Assembly (NCBI GenBank): GCA_963580455.1
Contig: OY756971.1
Coordinates: forward strand, 15,337,001 to 15,401,000
From: Euonymus europaeus
Lineage: Eukaryota; Streptophyta; Magnoliopsida; Celastrales; Celastraceae
Direction: 5' to 3'
Length of the DNA: 64,000 nucleotides
The translations under genes were made by a program, and so were the position numbers. The notes below the pieces were generated by a model. That model saw nothing but the letters and a program-made list of their open reading frames with translations, searched no databases and was not told where the DNA came from. Positions 11,327 to 23,661 of the stretch are shown in pieces; position 1 is the first letter of the stretch; every line of letters starts with the position of its first letter.

Positions 11327-12463
11327 CTACCCTAGTGCATTAGCAATCATATCTCTAACCACACCCATGTTGTGGTCGTCTCTAAAAACATCACTTTCTG
11401 CATTTTCCGGTCCTTCTTCATGGAGAACAGAACTACTGGACTCGTCCCCACAATCTCAAACTCCTCGTTACTCTGGCTCCTCCGTCTAATATAATATAAT
11501 TGTGCAATGCACAACATGCGACTACAATGTCTACCTGTGTCCTGTACTTAAAACGCGGCATATTATTAAGAATCTTTCACTGCATCTTCGTAACACCGAA
11601 TGTTCTTTCTATGACACTACGGAGAGATGCGTGCTTCCGGTTAAACTTCTCGCATGGTCCACTGGCGCGTCGCCCATTCCTCCACTCTGGCAAATGATAC
11701 CTCTCACCCCTATCACCCCTATAAGGCGCAAGGTAACCCGACTTGTTAGCATAACCTGCATCCACCAAGTAATATTTCCCTGAACAAGTAACACCAATTC
11801 GTTAACAACATTTCTTCCAAATAAATACATCATATCGAAGTCACATACCGCCTGTACATTCTGTGACGCGAAACCTTTTTGGTTGATATACGGAATTTGT
11901 GATGCCCGCGGTATCACTGCTGCTATATGTGTACCATCAATCGCTCCTATCGTATTGATAAATGCCCATAATCGCCTATCGCTACTTATCTTTGTCGGGA
12001 CCTCTGAGAATTGATTTTATCTAGGCCTGATCACATCGATCGCCATCTGGTACACCGACCGCAATACGGTGCTGAATATCCTACTAATGGTCCAACCAGA
12101 GTGCTGAAAACGCTTACAAGATATTATGTTACTTACTCCATGTCCCACAGTCAGCAGAAATATAGCTACCATCTCTGGAATTTGAACATGCCCAATTGAT
12201 TCTAGCATGTACTGTTCTACCAAATCAGTGCATAATGCTCTAAATGTATCTACAGATAAGCGAAAATTTTCCTGACACCTAACCGGATTTCCATTCAAGA
12301 TCTCTGTAACCCACTGTGCACTCGTTAATGATGATGTCCTACACCGGTTTCGTGGCACTGGAGGAGATCCATAGTGCTGGACATAATACAAAGCTGCAGC
12401 GGCAGCCATCGAACTAAAATAAACTTGATTCTCATATTCTTCATCAGAGCTAGAAGTATCCAT
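11327..12463 (-). pseudogene. PIF/Harbinger transposase, broken
   Basis: The minus-strand reading starts M-D-T-S-S-S-D-E-E (12463) and keeps family blocks: I-D-G-T-H-I (about 11935), Y-Y-L-V-D-A-G-Y (about 11765) and V-I-E-R-T-F-G-V (about 11595), so the three catalytic acids can be recognised. It is disabled by a TAA at 12019-12017 and a TGA at 11579-11577 where the family has Trp. A deletion between the first and second catalytic blocks removes most of the middle region and joins coding sequence to the tail of the usual intron. The reading ends at 11327 after a typical C-terminal tail. Confidence 0.85.
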
Positions 12464-12813
12464 AACTGTCAAAGAGATGTAAAAAAAATAAGCTACTGTA
12501 AAAAATTGTATAATAACCTGCTGGACATTTGTAAAAAAAAATAACCTGCAAGACATTTGCAAAAAACAAAATAACAAAACAATAAGCTCTAAAATAAATA
12601 TGTTGGGTATGTTCAATCTGGAACTCAGTCACTAGAGATTTCCAATAAAACTAGCAGTTCAAACAATGCAACATAAACTTAGTACTACAATTATTCTACT
12701 AAGAAATCCATCAATTAACTCTCAATTATTCAATTTATTCTAATGGAAAAACAAACTCAGTTCAATAACTCAACCAATACATCCAATTCATTCTCTCAAC
12801 ACACCAAGCATTC

Positions 12814-13965
12814 TCACTTGGCCTCCTCACCCGCAAACCGAGTAATAAAACGACGGCGAACACTAGGCACCATCCCAGGAAGGACACTGCATAAGATAGG
12901 GTTATCTATCTTCTCGAAAGCCAGCAAGTAGACATCCTCAGTCAGCTGGCCATCTTCAAACATCTGATTGAGGATGGACAACACCTCATCAGGCTCTGAA
13001 TTAGTAGTTGCAGCTGAATGGGCAGCAGTTGAGGATGCCCTTCTCTCACTCATACGCGCAACTGCTTGTTCATTCTGAACCTGTAGTGCTTCTGCAATCA
13101 TGGCTATGCCAATTGTGTCAATGTTCTTCCTTTTCTTAGGAGTAGGAGTACCTACTGGATCTGATGAAGATGTCCTCAATCTGGCTACAAAATCTGTGCT
13201 CCTACGCAATGTGGACTTCTTCTTCAAATAGGGGGTTTTCTTTGCTCGTGAGGTCCCAGTGGATTTCTCTGGCTCATGCTGGACTCCGATGCTATCTTCA
13301 ACTGAGTATGGCATGTATGCATCCGGGTCACACTCCTCGAACCAATCAGTCTCCACAACTTCATCCTCTAGAGAGTTCATCCGAAAATTCTCTCCACTCG
13401 ATGGGACTTGAAGGTGCTGCCCACTTGCAATACGTCCTGCAAAACAGAATTGAAGCTCATCCCGGTATCGAAATCCATTTTTCCGAAACTTTGCATACTC
13501 TTTGTTCTCTTGCAAGTTATTAAAAAACATTATTAAAACAAAACCAGCATATACTAAGCATACTAATTAGTAAAAACAGATCAGCATTTGTTAACAATAG
13601 AATTTAATTCAACTTACCTTAATTTTGAGGTCCCACCAATTGTCCGACATGATGGCTCTCTTAGTTACCTCGTCCCAACCCATACCTGTCTCATTCTGAG
13701 TCATTCGACTCCACAGAGACCAATCCTTTCTCAACTGATCCCACCTATTCTTTAGGGTTGCCTTTGTGTATGGGAGGCCGGTACGCTCATGGAACTTTTT
13801 TACAATTTCATCCCATTCCATCTTTGGCATAGGTGAGCCTGGTGTCCTTGTGATCTCTTCAAGAGTCTCCACACAGATATCGACCAATGCATCAACAAAC
13901 CACTCCTCGCATTTGGTTTTCTCATTCTCAGATTGGGTCATGACTTGCTTACCGGGTCTCGACAT
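12814..13965 (-). CDS. Harbinger helper protein, Myb/SANT-like (two exons)
   Basis: Minus-strand exons 13965-13618 and 13506-12814 join across AAG/GTAAGT and ...AAGAG/AAC to give about 346 residues without a stop. The N-terminal part (residues about 10-110) has the Trp-spaced Myb/SANT-like pattern, including N-R-W-D-Q-L-R-K-D-W. Then come an acidic stretch, a basic Lys-rich patch near T-P-K-K-R-K-N, and a helical C-terminus. The exact acceptor is uncertain by a few bases. It lies upstream of the broken transposase on the same strand, as usual for the pair. Because it is still open, it might supply helper function in trans, which is inference. Confidence 0.78.
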
Positions 13966-13968
13966 CAA

Positions 13969-15704
13969 ATAAGCCTGGGTGAAATGTATGAAATTGTAGA
14001 CTTATTGGATTTCCACTTATGAAAGGAGCATTGAAAAAAAAAGAACCAGAACACTGAAATTGAGTGAGCATAAAACTTATCTTAAGTCCTAAACTAGAAG
14101 AGATGACCAATTACCAATACCAATGTATGAGAAGAAGCATACAACTAAAATAAACTTCACCACAGTACAATAAATGAAGCAAATCATCTTAAAACAACCT
14201 AAGTATAACACAATGATAAAAGCATACAGAGAAATAATTGTAGGTGAAATTTTCCACTCATGAATGCATTCATCCACTCATGAAAGGAGCATTAAGGAAA
14301 AATAAATTAGAACAAGGACCCCCAAATTTAACCACAGTTTGCATTGAGTGACCATAAAATTTATTTAAGTCCTAAACTGCATAAGATGACATCTAATAAC
14401 TATATAAGCATTGGGACATTTAAAAATTCACCACAGTTTGCATTACCAATGCATTTACAAGGTAACAGTTCAAACTGCATTTACAGTATGCATTTATAGT
14501 ATTCATAGGAGAATGATATGATTTCGGATGAAATGCAACCTTAGAGGGTCAATTTTTCCTAAAGAGAACCAAGTGTCACCTTGTTTATACCACAACATGC
14601 TCTCTTTATTAAAAAATAAACAGTTTCGTGCTTAACCTTTTTAACTAAAAAAGGGGTTAATGTTTTAGAATTACAGAAGGATTAGCAAATGTGGGGGTGA
14701 AGTAGTCAATATGATTTAGAAGAATATTTTGAGGAAAGTTCTTTTGTTCAGGTTAAATTATATATAATGGAGCATTATATGTGCATAAAGCAATGGAAAG
14801 TTCAACAAGTGAACCATTTAACAAGTAGATAATCAAAGATACACACGCAAACAGAGAATTCAAAATAATTGTTGTTTCATTATATTTTTATTTCAACTAT
14901 CCAATGTCCCATGAAGAGAAGTCCAAGGTCCCATGAAGAGGAGTGTTCCAGAAGAAATAAAAATATAATGAAACAACAAAAAAGTTGAGCAAAAATCTGA
15001 TAAAAATATATGATATAAGAATTCCAACATTCGAACAAGAATCACTTGTACAGAAATAGGTAATACAGTTTTATGAACAATACACATTTAATCATCACAT
15101 GAGTGTACAATCAGTTATCGAACAATTCAGTGACAGAAAAATTATAATTTCACGCCTGAACAAGAATTCTAGTTTTCCTCCAATCACCACGGCAATGATC
15201 CTCTAGGGCAAATTAATTTTGATGTCAAAGAAGAGGACATCGGAATAGGATGGACCTGGGACGGCAACGACCGAATGTATTACATCCGGTGACCTCAACA
15301 TTTCACAACGAAAACACAAAACCGAGATATGCAAGGGCTGAAATAAACGGAACAGGGTGTTTTGAGAGAGGCAAATGAGAGGGGAACTGATACATGTGAC
15401 GGCGGCTTGGTCGTCGACGGTGCAGATCTGTACAACGGCGAACGATTGCAAGGGAGCGCTGGCTGCGAGGGTTTTCCAGAGGTAATATACGGAATGCGCG
15501 ATCTGGTTGAAATGGAGGACTTACTGCAGGGGTTTTCTAGTAAATTGATCAAATTTTGTTAAACTTTGGGTGACATGTGTCGGTTTTAGCCCATACCGTA
15601 TTTTTGGGCTTATAAGCTAACGTTAGTCCATGTTTGGTATACCAACTTATACGCTATCTTATAAGCTAGCGTATAAGTTGGTATACGCCTTACCAAACAA
15701 GCAC
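13969..15704. other. 5' non-coding part of the nested Harbinger
   Basis: This lies upstream of the helper gene. It has no convincing coding frame. A more GC-rich block at about 15240-15540 (minus strand) looks like a leader or promoter region. The last 150 bp carry the element's subterminal ATAAGCTAGCGTATAAG repeats. Confidence 0.5.
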
Positions 15705-16200
15705 CTAGACTCTTAAACTTTAAACCTTATAACTAGAAATCCTCTGAAGATTAACAATTCTAATTTTAATTTTGAGCAAAAAATCTTGTAAATAATTAAG
15801 AAGAAATTACAAAAATAGGAAGAAAATAAAAAAAAATTACTAACTTATATTCCTAAACCCTAAACCTTAAAACTTAAGTCCTAAATCTCAAAATCCTAAA
15901 TAATAAATTATAATCTCCTAAACCCCAAAACCTTATACCCTAAACTCTAAACACTAAACTCTAATATCTTATACCTCAAAACCTTAAACTTTATAGGGCT
16001 TATTACTAGAAATCTTCTAAATTTTCTATAAAAAATTTAGAGAATTTATCAAAATCAAACAAAAAAACAACCAAAAATTTAGATGATCATAGGATTTCTC
16101 AAACTTGTCAAGAATTCAGAAGATTTTACAAAACTCACCAAAAAAAATTTAGAAGAGTTTTTGAAATTATGCAAAAAAAAATTCGGATGATATTATTCTC
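15705..16200. repeat. degenerate CCTAAA tract and AT-rich tandem repeats, right half
   Basis: Words such as CCTAAACCCTAAACC and CCCTAAACTC recur from 15840 to 15960, resembling degenerate plant telomere-type sequence. They are followed by AGATGAT and GGATTTCTCAAAC repeats to about 16190. This is the continuation of the block at 10430-10905. Confidence 0.55.
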
Positions 16201-17196
16201 ATAAGTTATTGGCTTTGGTTGTCAGTGAATAATCTAATAAAATATTGACATTTGTATTGGATAACGTTTTGTTGATGCATAAGTTTTTCATTGTTGATTT
16301 CGATAATATAGTGATTCACAAATTTTAATGCATATACACGGACTACTAAGTCAAGTAAATTTTATGCATATGACTGCACTTGATTTTCAGGAAAGAAAAA
16401 AAATTTGGTTGATCGACTCTTCACTTTGATTTATCAAAAGTGAAAAATATCAGTTTATCTTTAAAAACATATAGATAAAAGACATGATTTTCACCCGACT
16501 TTCTGAGATTGTATTTATATTTATTTTATTATAATTATTATTCTATAAATAAAGGGCAATCATATACTAATAAAAATAAGCATAGGTTTAAATGAGGCAG
16601 AGTAAAATTATCATTAGTTGAGGTTAAAATTTAAATTTTTCGTTATTGAGCTAAACTTAAAATAATTGGGGATGTATTGGGCTACAAACTTTTCAAAAAG
16701 ACTAAATGAAATATAAATTCCATATATAAGGGACTTATCTTCAAATAATCCTTAATATTATATTTATATTATAATAATAAACTAAATATATTTGAATAGA
16801 TTATTAAGTATAAATAAATTATTAAATATAATTCAATATATTACTAAATAATAATAAATTATTAAATAAAAATAAATTAAATTTATTATTAAATATAAAT
16901 GAAAATATTATTAAACATAAATAAATAACAATTTATTATTAAATATAAATGAATAATAGATTGTTAAGATGAAGGGTATTTTGATCATTTGGTTGAAATA
17001 TAAGGGGTAGTTTAGATTTTTTCATTTTTGATAGAAGGTAAATATTGTTGAAAATGATTTTTTATGTAACATTTGAAAATGGTAACATATATGGTAAAAT
17101 TGTTATTGAGTGTTTTGGTTAAGTAATTTTTTGTGTGTAGCATGTATGCTCGATGTTAAATTATATACTGATCAATATTGTTTACCAAACGACACC
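16200..17196. other. AT-rich right arm of the non-coding Harbinger-like element
   Basis: No gene is seen. TAAATTATTAAATA-type words repeat between about 16790 and 16960. The arm ends in the inverted repeat at 17196. Confidence 0.5.
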
Positions 17197-17855
17197 TCAA
17201 ATATCTTTATGTATTTGCATTCTTCATAATGACAATACTAAAGAATACCTCTCAACTGATATGTCTTCCTTTCTGTTAATGACAATACTAAAGCATACCT
17301 CTCAACTAATATGTCTTCCTTTATGTCAAATGACACTATTCTTCATTAGTCTTCTAGTTTTGATATCCACAACAGAATGGGATTGCTGAACGTAAAAATT
17401 GTCATTTGATGGAAGCTTCTCGTGCCCCTATGTTCCATATGCATTCCTAATACTTGTCGAGGTGATACTATCCTCACTAAAACTTATCTTATTTATAGAA
17501 TGCCCACATATGTTATACATGGCCAAATTCCTTACTAGCTCTCGTTTCCTAGCGAGGTTATTCATACTCTTCTTGTCTGACTATTCGAGTGTACTTACAT
17601 TTGGGATATTCGTCCTCATCTTACTAAATTTGATCCTAAGTCTTTGTGATGCATCTATTGAGGATACTCTCGGACTTAGAAGGGTTACCAGTGCTTCCCT
17701 CCTAAGTTACTCAGGATAGCTGTCTTACCTACTCTAACGTTATTTTCAATGAGTACTTCTCGTCTCATGCTTCTCCAGTTTCTCCTTCATCTTCTACTTT
17801 AGACCTTGATGAACGTTTCTTTTATGATCAGTTTGAACAGAAAATAGCTATCCAG
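17197..17855 (+). pseudogene. Copia fragment, continuation: integrase core
   Basis: The interrupted Copia resumes with L-H-N-D-N-T-K-E-Y (about 17220) and later P-Q-Q-N-G-I-A-E-R-K (about 17370-17400), the second Asp and the Glu blocks of integrase. Between them a segment of about 50 bp (GACAATACTAAAG...) is duplicated at 17231 and 17281. Many stops and frame changes follow, and recognisable sequence fades near 17855. No LTR is seen on the right, so this is a truncated dead copy. Confidence 0.75.
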
Positions 17856-18250
17856 ACAAGCGGCATATAGATAACAGATTATACAGTTATTTTTTAAGTG
17901 CAAAGCACTTTAAATTCGTTGTCATTTGATATACTAAGAGACTGAAACAGAGTGATTAAAGAGTGAGTTGCATACGAGACGAGGCCACAACCACGAGACC
18001 AATGAGCTGAAGATTAAATATCTAAATTATGCAGTCTTATATACTCATGATCTACAGTATTCAGCAATATATGAACATATAAATAACACAAGCTGCCAAT
18101 TCAACAGGGTAACCAACTCTGAAGAGGAGAGCATGGAAACAATGTCAATTCATACAAGCTTTCCAGAAAGCATATTGGATGTTTTGAGGTTGGAAGTGGA
18201 TTTGAGATAAATGTTCATGGACATTGAATTAATAATCAATACAAGAAATT
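17856..18250. other. unassigned sequence between two Copia copies
   Basis: It contains a short open stretch (17968-18210) without recognisable similarity. I see nothing else. Confidence 0.4.
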
Positions 18251-18466
18251 TTTTATAAATATCCTATCTAATATAGATGACTCACATTACATACTACTAA
18301 ATATAGACATATTTTTCTTTATATATACATGCAAATGAAGAAGAGAAATATATAATTCTTGGTTCTCATTTCTCATTTCCTAGTTTCTTGTTTCTTATTC
18401 TCTCTATATTTGAATCACTTGAGTAATTGTTATTTCAACACTAGCAATTGTTATTTAATTTTAACA
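18251..18466 (+). repeat. 5' LTR
   Basis: It aligns with 23002-23236, sharing GACTCACATTACATACTACT and GAAGAAGAGAAATATATAAT. It ends TTTTAACA just before CGTTATCAGCACG. A TATATATAC stretch near 18320 may be the promoter. Confidence 0.85.
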
Positions 18467-18572
18467 CGTTATCAGCACGAGTCTCTGCCGCTGTTCTGAA
18501 AGCAAGCATATCAGGTTGTAAGTAACAATTCCTCATATCTATATTTTTCTTAGCTTCTTATAATATTTCATT

Positions 18573-21500
18573 ATGTCGAAATTGAAAAGTTTAAGAGTTT
18601 ATGGCTCTTGATATTTCTGGAAGAAATTATCTATCCTGTATTGTTGATGCCGAGACTCATTTAGAAGTTGTGGGTCTTGATAACACCATAAAAATTGGAA
18701 ATACCGAATCCCAGAATGATTGGCCAAAAACGATGATTTTTCTTCATTACCACATTCATGAGGAATTAAAAACTGAATACCTCATGGAGAAAAATCCTCT
18801 TCAATTGTGGAATGATTTGAGGGAGAGGTATGACACTAGAAGAATGTCATTCTCTCTAAAGTTCGTTATGACTGGATGCACCTGAGGTTGCAAGATTACA
18901 AATCAGTCCAACAATGAGCTGTTGTTAAAAAATCATCAATCTCGTCCTACTGGAAGTACACCATTCCCTGAACCAAATGTTGTGGTACATTATAATCGAG
19001 GACATGGACGTGGTGGAAGAAGAGGTCGAGTCCGTGGTTACGATCGTCGAAACCATGGAGGTAATTCTAATTTTCATCCATACCACCAGAAGAGGTATGA
19101 AAACGAAACAAGTTAGGCAAATAAAAATTTGTCAAATAAACCCCAGAAGGGTAATGATGAATCTTGTTTCAGGTGTGGTGTTCAGGGGTATTGGTCACGT
19201 ACCTGTCGTACGCCTAGACATTTGGTGGATTTATATCAAACATCAATAAAAGGAAATAGCAAAGTGGTAGAAACAAACTTTGCAAAAGTTGATGGTAATA
19301 ATGATGTTATAATTTTGATGATCTGGAAGATCTTGCGGATTTAACACATTTAGATGTTTCAGATTTCTTAGAAAATCCTGATATTTATAAGTAAGTTTAT
19401 TTCTTTGTTAAGTTTAATTGTTGTGTTTTGTATTGAATTACAAGAAATAAGAAGGTAATAATGGATATCATTTTGAGTCTGGAAGAGAAGGTAATAAAGA
19501 TTACTTATATATTACTTCTATCATTTCAAGCCAAAAGCTTGTACTAGAAAAGTTTGTAGCATTCTCTTCGGGTTTATACCATGCAAGTATAAAATGGACT
19601 GAAACACATGTTGTGATGCACCAGAAGTGCCCTGATTCAAAAGAATCTATGCTTTAGCATGATCGCTTTGGTCACCCAGGTTCTACCATGATGCGTAGAA
19701 TAATTGAAAATACAAATGGACATCAATTAAGAAATCTAAAGTTTCTTTTACCTAAAGATCACTTGTGTGTTGCGTGTTCACAAGGAAAGTTAATTGTGAG
19801 ACCATCTACCCTAAAGGTAGGTGTAGAATCTCCTAACTTTCTACAACGTATTCATGGAGATATATGCAGACCTATTCATCCATCATGCGGACCATTTCGT
19901 TACTATATGGTTCTAATAGATGCATTATCTAAATGGTCACGTGTATGTTTATTATCTACTCGAAATATTGCATTTGTTAGATTCTTAGCTCAAATTATTC
20001 ATTTACATGCATAATTTCCTGATTATCCTATTAAGTATGTTCGACTGAATAATGCTGGTGAATTTACTTCTCAATCATTTAATGATTATTGTATGTCATT
20101 AGGTATAGATTTTGAATATCCCGTTCCATATACTTATACTCAAAATGGTTTAGCAGAGTCACTAATAACCGGTCTCTAGTTGATTGCTCGACCGATGCTT
20201 TTGAAAAGTAAATTACTTTTTGATGCTTGGGGACATGCCATATTACATGCTGCATCATTAATTCAAGTTAGACCTTCTGCTCATCATTCATATTCACCTT
20301 TACAACTGGTATTAGGTTATCAACCTAGTATTTCACATTTTCGTATTTTTGGTTGTGTTGTTTATGTTCCTATTTCACCTCCACAACGCACTAAGATAAG
20401 ACCACAACGTCAACTTGGTATTTATGTCGGGTTTGATTCCCCTTCTATTATTAGATATCTTGAACCACTAACTGGTGATGTTTTCAAAGCTAGGTTTGCA
20501 GATTGCCACTTTGATGAATCTATTTTTCCTCCTTTAGGGAGCAAAAATTCTTAGCATCATAAACATGATGATATTTCTTGGAACACTAGGACACAATCTC
20601 ATTTTGATCCACGAACAAAATAGTGTGATCTTGAAGTTCAAAAAATTATTCATTTACAAGGTATGGCTACTCAATTATCTGATGCATTTAATGATACTTC
20701 AAAAGTTTTGCAGTCACATATTTCTACTAGAAATTCTACTGCACATATCAATGTCCCTGAAGGACAAACACCAAGTGATGAATTAAAGCCACGTCAGAAA
20801 CGTGAAATACCACAGGGAGCTAAAGATAGATTTCCCCGAAAGAGAATTGTCCAAATTCCTACCAAAGCTCTAGCAGAGCATACTCCAGAATAGCATATGT
20901 CTCTTGTAGAGAATACTCCTATAGAGAATACTCATGTAGAGATTACTCCTGAAGAGATTACTCCTAAAGAGAATACACTTACTGAATCCCAACCTTCTAG
21001 AAAAATATCTCTTGAAGAGATACAGGTACCTGTTGATGAGAATAATGAGCGCTCAATACTGATGAAGGAAGTTGGGATAAAAGTAAGATTATTGTAGACA
21101 GTATATTTGCATATGCAGTTGCTACTGACATTACCAGAAGTAATGAGGATCCTGAGCCTAAATCAGTTGATGAATGTCGACATCGAAGTGATTGGCCTAA
21201 ATGGAAAGAAGCTATGACAACTAAATTAAATTCTCTATCAAAAAGAGAAGTTTTTGGACTTGTAATCCAAACACCAGAAGGTGTTAACCCAGTAGGATTC
21301 AAATGGGTGTTTGTTCATAAGCGAAATGAGAATAATGAGATTACTCGTTATAAAGCAAGACTTGTGCACAAGGTTTCTCACAGAGACCTGGAATTGATTA
21401 TGATGAAATATATTATTTTGTCATAGATGGCATCACATTTACATTTTTAATTGGTCTAACAGTCGCTGAACGACTTACTATGCATCTTATAGACGTAGTA

Positions 21501-22775
21501 ACAACTTATCTATATGAATCGCTCGATAGTGAAATTTATATGAAAATCCCTAAAGGATTTCAGTTGCCTGAGGCAAAGCCTAAAGGATTATGTTCCATCG
21601 AACTCCAGTGTTCACTATATAGATTAAAACAATGCGGGCGTATGTGGTACAATCGATTAAGTGAATACCTTATCAAAGAAGGGTTTACAAATAATTCGAT
21701 TTGTCCATGTGTATTTATTAAAAGGTCAGAATCTGGATTTGTTATAATCATTGTTTATGTTTATGATTTAAATTTAGTTGGGACTCCTGACGAGTTCACT
21801 AAAGTTGCTGATTATTTAGAGACAGAACTTGAGATGAAAGATCTAGGACAGACAAAATATTGTCTTTCTCTTCAGATCGAACATTTGCATAATGGTATCT
21901 TTCTTCATCAATCTACCTATACTGAAAAGGCATTAAACCAATTCTACATGGATAAAGTACATCCTTTGAGTTCTCTAATGATAGTTCGTTCACTTGATGT
22001 TAAGAAAGACCCATTTCGACCCCAAGATGAGGGAGATACATTACTTGGTCCAAAAGTACCATATTTGAGTGCAATTGGATCTTTGATGTATTTAGCCAAT
22101 TGTACCAGTCCAGATATTGCATTTGCTGTGAATTTATTGGCCAGGTATAGTTCTGCTCCTACTCGACATCATTGGAATGGAGTTAAACATATTGTACTTA
22201 TCTGCGAGGTACAACCGACTTGGGTTTATTCTACTCATCAGATCTCAAGTCTCAGTTGATTGGATATGCAGATGCTGATTATTTATCTGATCCTCACAAT
22301 GCCAAGTCTCAGACTGGCTACATATTTCTTTTTGGAAATACTACTATTTATTGAAAATCAATCAAGCAAACACTCACAACAACTTCTTCCAATCATTTTG
22401 AGATAGTGACGATTTACGAAGCTAGTCGGGAAAGCGTATGGCTGAGAGGAATGATTTCTCATATTCAAGAGAAGTGTGGATTACAATATGTTAAAAGTAT
22501 ACCAACGGTATTATACGAAGACAATGTTGCATGTATAGCTCAGTTACGCAGAGGATACATAAAAGTTGACAAGACTAAACATATCTCCCCGAAATTCTTC
22601 AGTACACATGAACTTCAGAAAGAGTGGTGATATTGATGTTCAACATATTCATTCTTGTGATAATCTGTCAAATTTATTCACTAAGGCGTTACCACCGGTA
22701 ACATTCAAGAAGTTGGTCTATGACATTGGTATGCGGCAACTCAAATGTCTACTTGAAACGAGAGTAAAGACATGA
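18573..22775 (+). pseudogene. Copia gag-pol remnant
   Basis: Gag starts near 18573 and is recognisable from L-D-I-S-G-R-N-Y-L-S at 18604. It suffers an early frame slip and a large loss after 18885. The nucleocapsid knuckle at about 19165 reads C-F-R-C-G-V-Q-G-Y-W-S-R-T-C, with Tyr where the zinc-binding His belongs. GAG-pre-integrase and integrase pieces lie at 19660-20550, reverse transcriptase at 21214-22260 (an altered Y-V-Y-D at about 21760 in place of Y-V-D-D), and RNase H with L-Y-E-D-N and K-T-K-H-I at 22400-22775. Several stops and frameshifts separate them. A set of 15-bp repeats (GAGAATACTCCTATA type) at 20911-20985 encodes E-N-T-P-like repeats in the linker. Confidence 0.88.
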
Positions 22776-23001
22776 AGACTGTGGTATGAATTGTACTCTT
22801 TTCCCTTCGTCCAATGATTTTTCCCACTAGATTTTCCTTAACAAAGTTTTAACGAGGCAATTTTTGCACTAATCTTACTCAGTTGATATAGAAGAATAAT
22901 GTACTCTTTTTCCTTCACTAAATTTTTTATCCCATTAGATTTTTCCTTAATAAGATTTTAAGGAGGCATATTATTTGTATATATAGTCATCCACGGGGGA
23001 G

Positions 23002-23236
23002 TGTTATAAATATTATACCTAATATGTATAATATGACTCACATTACATACTACTAAATATAGAAATATTTTTCTATATACATACATGCAAATGAAGAAGA
23101 GAAATATATAATTCTTGAGTCTCATTTCTCACTTCTCATTTCTCATTTCCTAATTTCTGGTTTCTTATTCTCTCTATATTTCAATCACTTGAGTAATTGT
23201 TATTTCAACACTAACAATTGTTATTTAATTTCAACT
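23002..23236 (+). repeat. 3' LTR
   Basis: It starts TGTTATAAAT after the purine tract and aligns with the 5' LTR along its length. It has an extra TCTCACTTCTCATT-type duplication in the middle. Confidence 0.85.
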
Positions 23237-23399
23237 AAAACAACATTAATGTCTTTCTTGAAAACAATATTGAAAAAGTCGAAACAATTCTTGTTCACCA
23301 GTCACCCACAGTAAAGGTAAGGTCATAGAAGGGAAGATGCATAAAACCTTTTTCCTAACATTGGATTGTCAAAATTTGGTGACTGCCCTTACTTCAGAA

Positions 23400-23658
23400 G
23401 AGTTTGATGAATCGGCGGTCATTTTATTTTGGAAACAAAAGTGATCTTGCAGGAGCTCGGGGTTGTTCAAATCTGTCATTGTCCAAGGAGACAAAATATG
23501 TTAGCTCATAACCTGGCTAGAATGGCACAACACTATGGTACTTTGAAAATTTGGCTGGAAGAGTGGCCTAATTTTGTATCTGATGTTGTAACCCGCGACT
23601 GAGAGGGGTTGGGTTATCATTCTGTTTAATGCAAGTTCTTTCATCAAAAAAAAAAAAG
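23400..23658 (+). mobile_element. 5'-truncated LINE tail with poly(A)
   Basis: Translation of about 23450-23600 gives H-C-P-R-R-Q-N-M-L-A-H-N-L-A-R-M followed by W-L-E-E-W-P, typical of the RNase H-like end of plant LINE ORF2 proteins. A stop and short 3' UTR follow, then a poly(A) run at 23646-23657. The left limit is uncertain and no target duplication was identified. Confidence 0.65.
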
Positions 23659-23661
23659 AAT

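Larger units (their letters stand above)
10906..15704 (-). mobile_element. second PIF/Harbinger element, nested, CTA target duplication
   Basis: The inverted repeats are GCGCTTGTTTGGTAA (10906) and the inverse of GTGCTTGTTTGGTAA (15704), with CTA on each side (10903-10905 and 15705-15707). Two genes run on the minus strand: an apparently open Myb-like helper (13965-12814) and a damaged transposase (12463-11327). Subterminal repeats like ATAAGCTGTGA occur near 10960-11040. It sits inside the repeat region of the non-coding Harbinger-like element. Because its transposase is broken it would now depend on another copy. Confidence 0.92.
9819..17196. mobile_element. non-coding PIF/Harbinger-like element, TCA target duplication
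   Basis: The ends are GGTAGTATTTGGTAAACAAT (9819) and the inverse of GGTGTCGTTTGGTAAACAAT (17196), about 20 bp of inverted repeat. TCA flanks both sides (9816-9818 and 17197-17199). Deleting the element plus one TCA restores the Copia integrase frame with the same residue spacing as the relative at about 41490, so the boundaries are secure. Without the nested 4.8 kb element it is about 2.6 kb of AT-rich sequence with no gene, hence non-autonomous. The superfamily call rests on the G-T-T-T-G-G terminus and 3-bp duplication; TCA is less usual than TTA or TAA. Confidence 0.8.
18251..23236 (+). mobile_element. full-length but decayed Copia retrotransposon
   Basis: Two similar LTRs (18251-18466 and 23002-23236) bracket about 4.5 kb of internal sequence with recognisable gag, integrase, reverse transcriptase and RNase H in Copia order. 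A purine tract (CACGGGGGAG, 22992-23001) precedes the 3' LTR. The LTR ends are eroded (TT for TG at the left, CT for CA at the right) and no target duplication is clear. Sequence after the 5' LTR, CGTTATCAGCACGAG, occupies the primer-binding position. Confidence 0.9.

Noticed and set aside
11500..11917. Several overlapping open frames on both strands
   Set aside because: They are pieces or antisense shadows of the broken Harbinger transposase, split by its stops and deletion.
17968..18210. 80-codon open frame
   Set aside because: No similarity, no splice or promoter context, and composition like the surrounding non-coding DNA.
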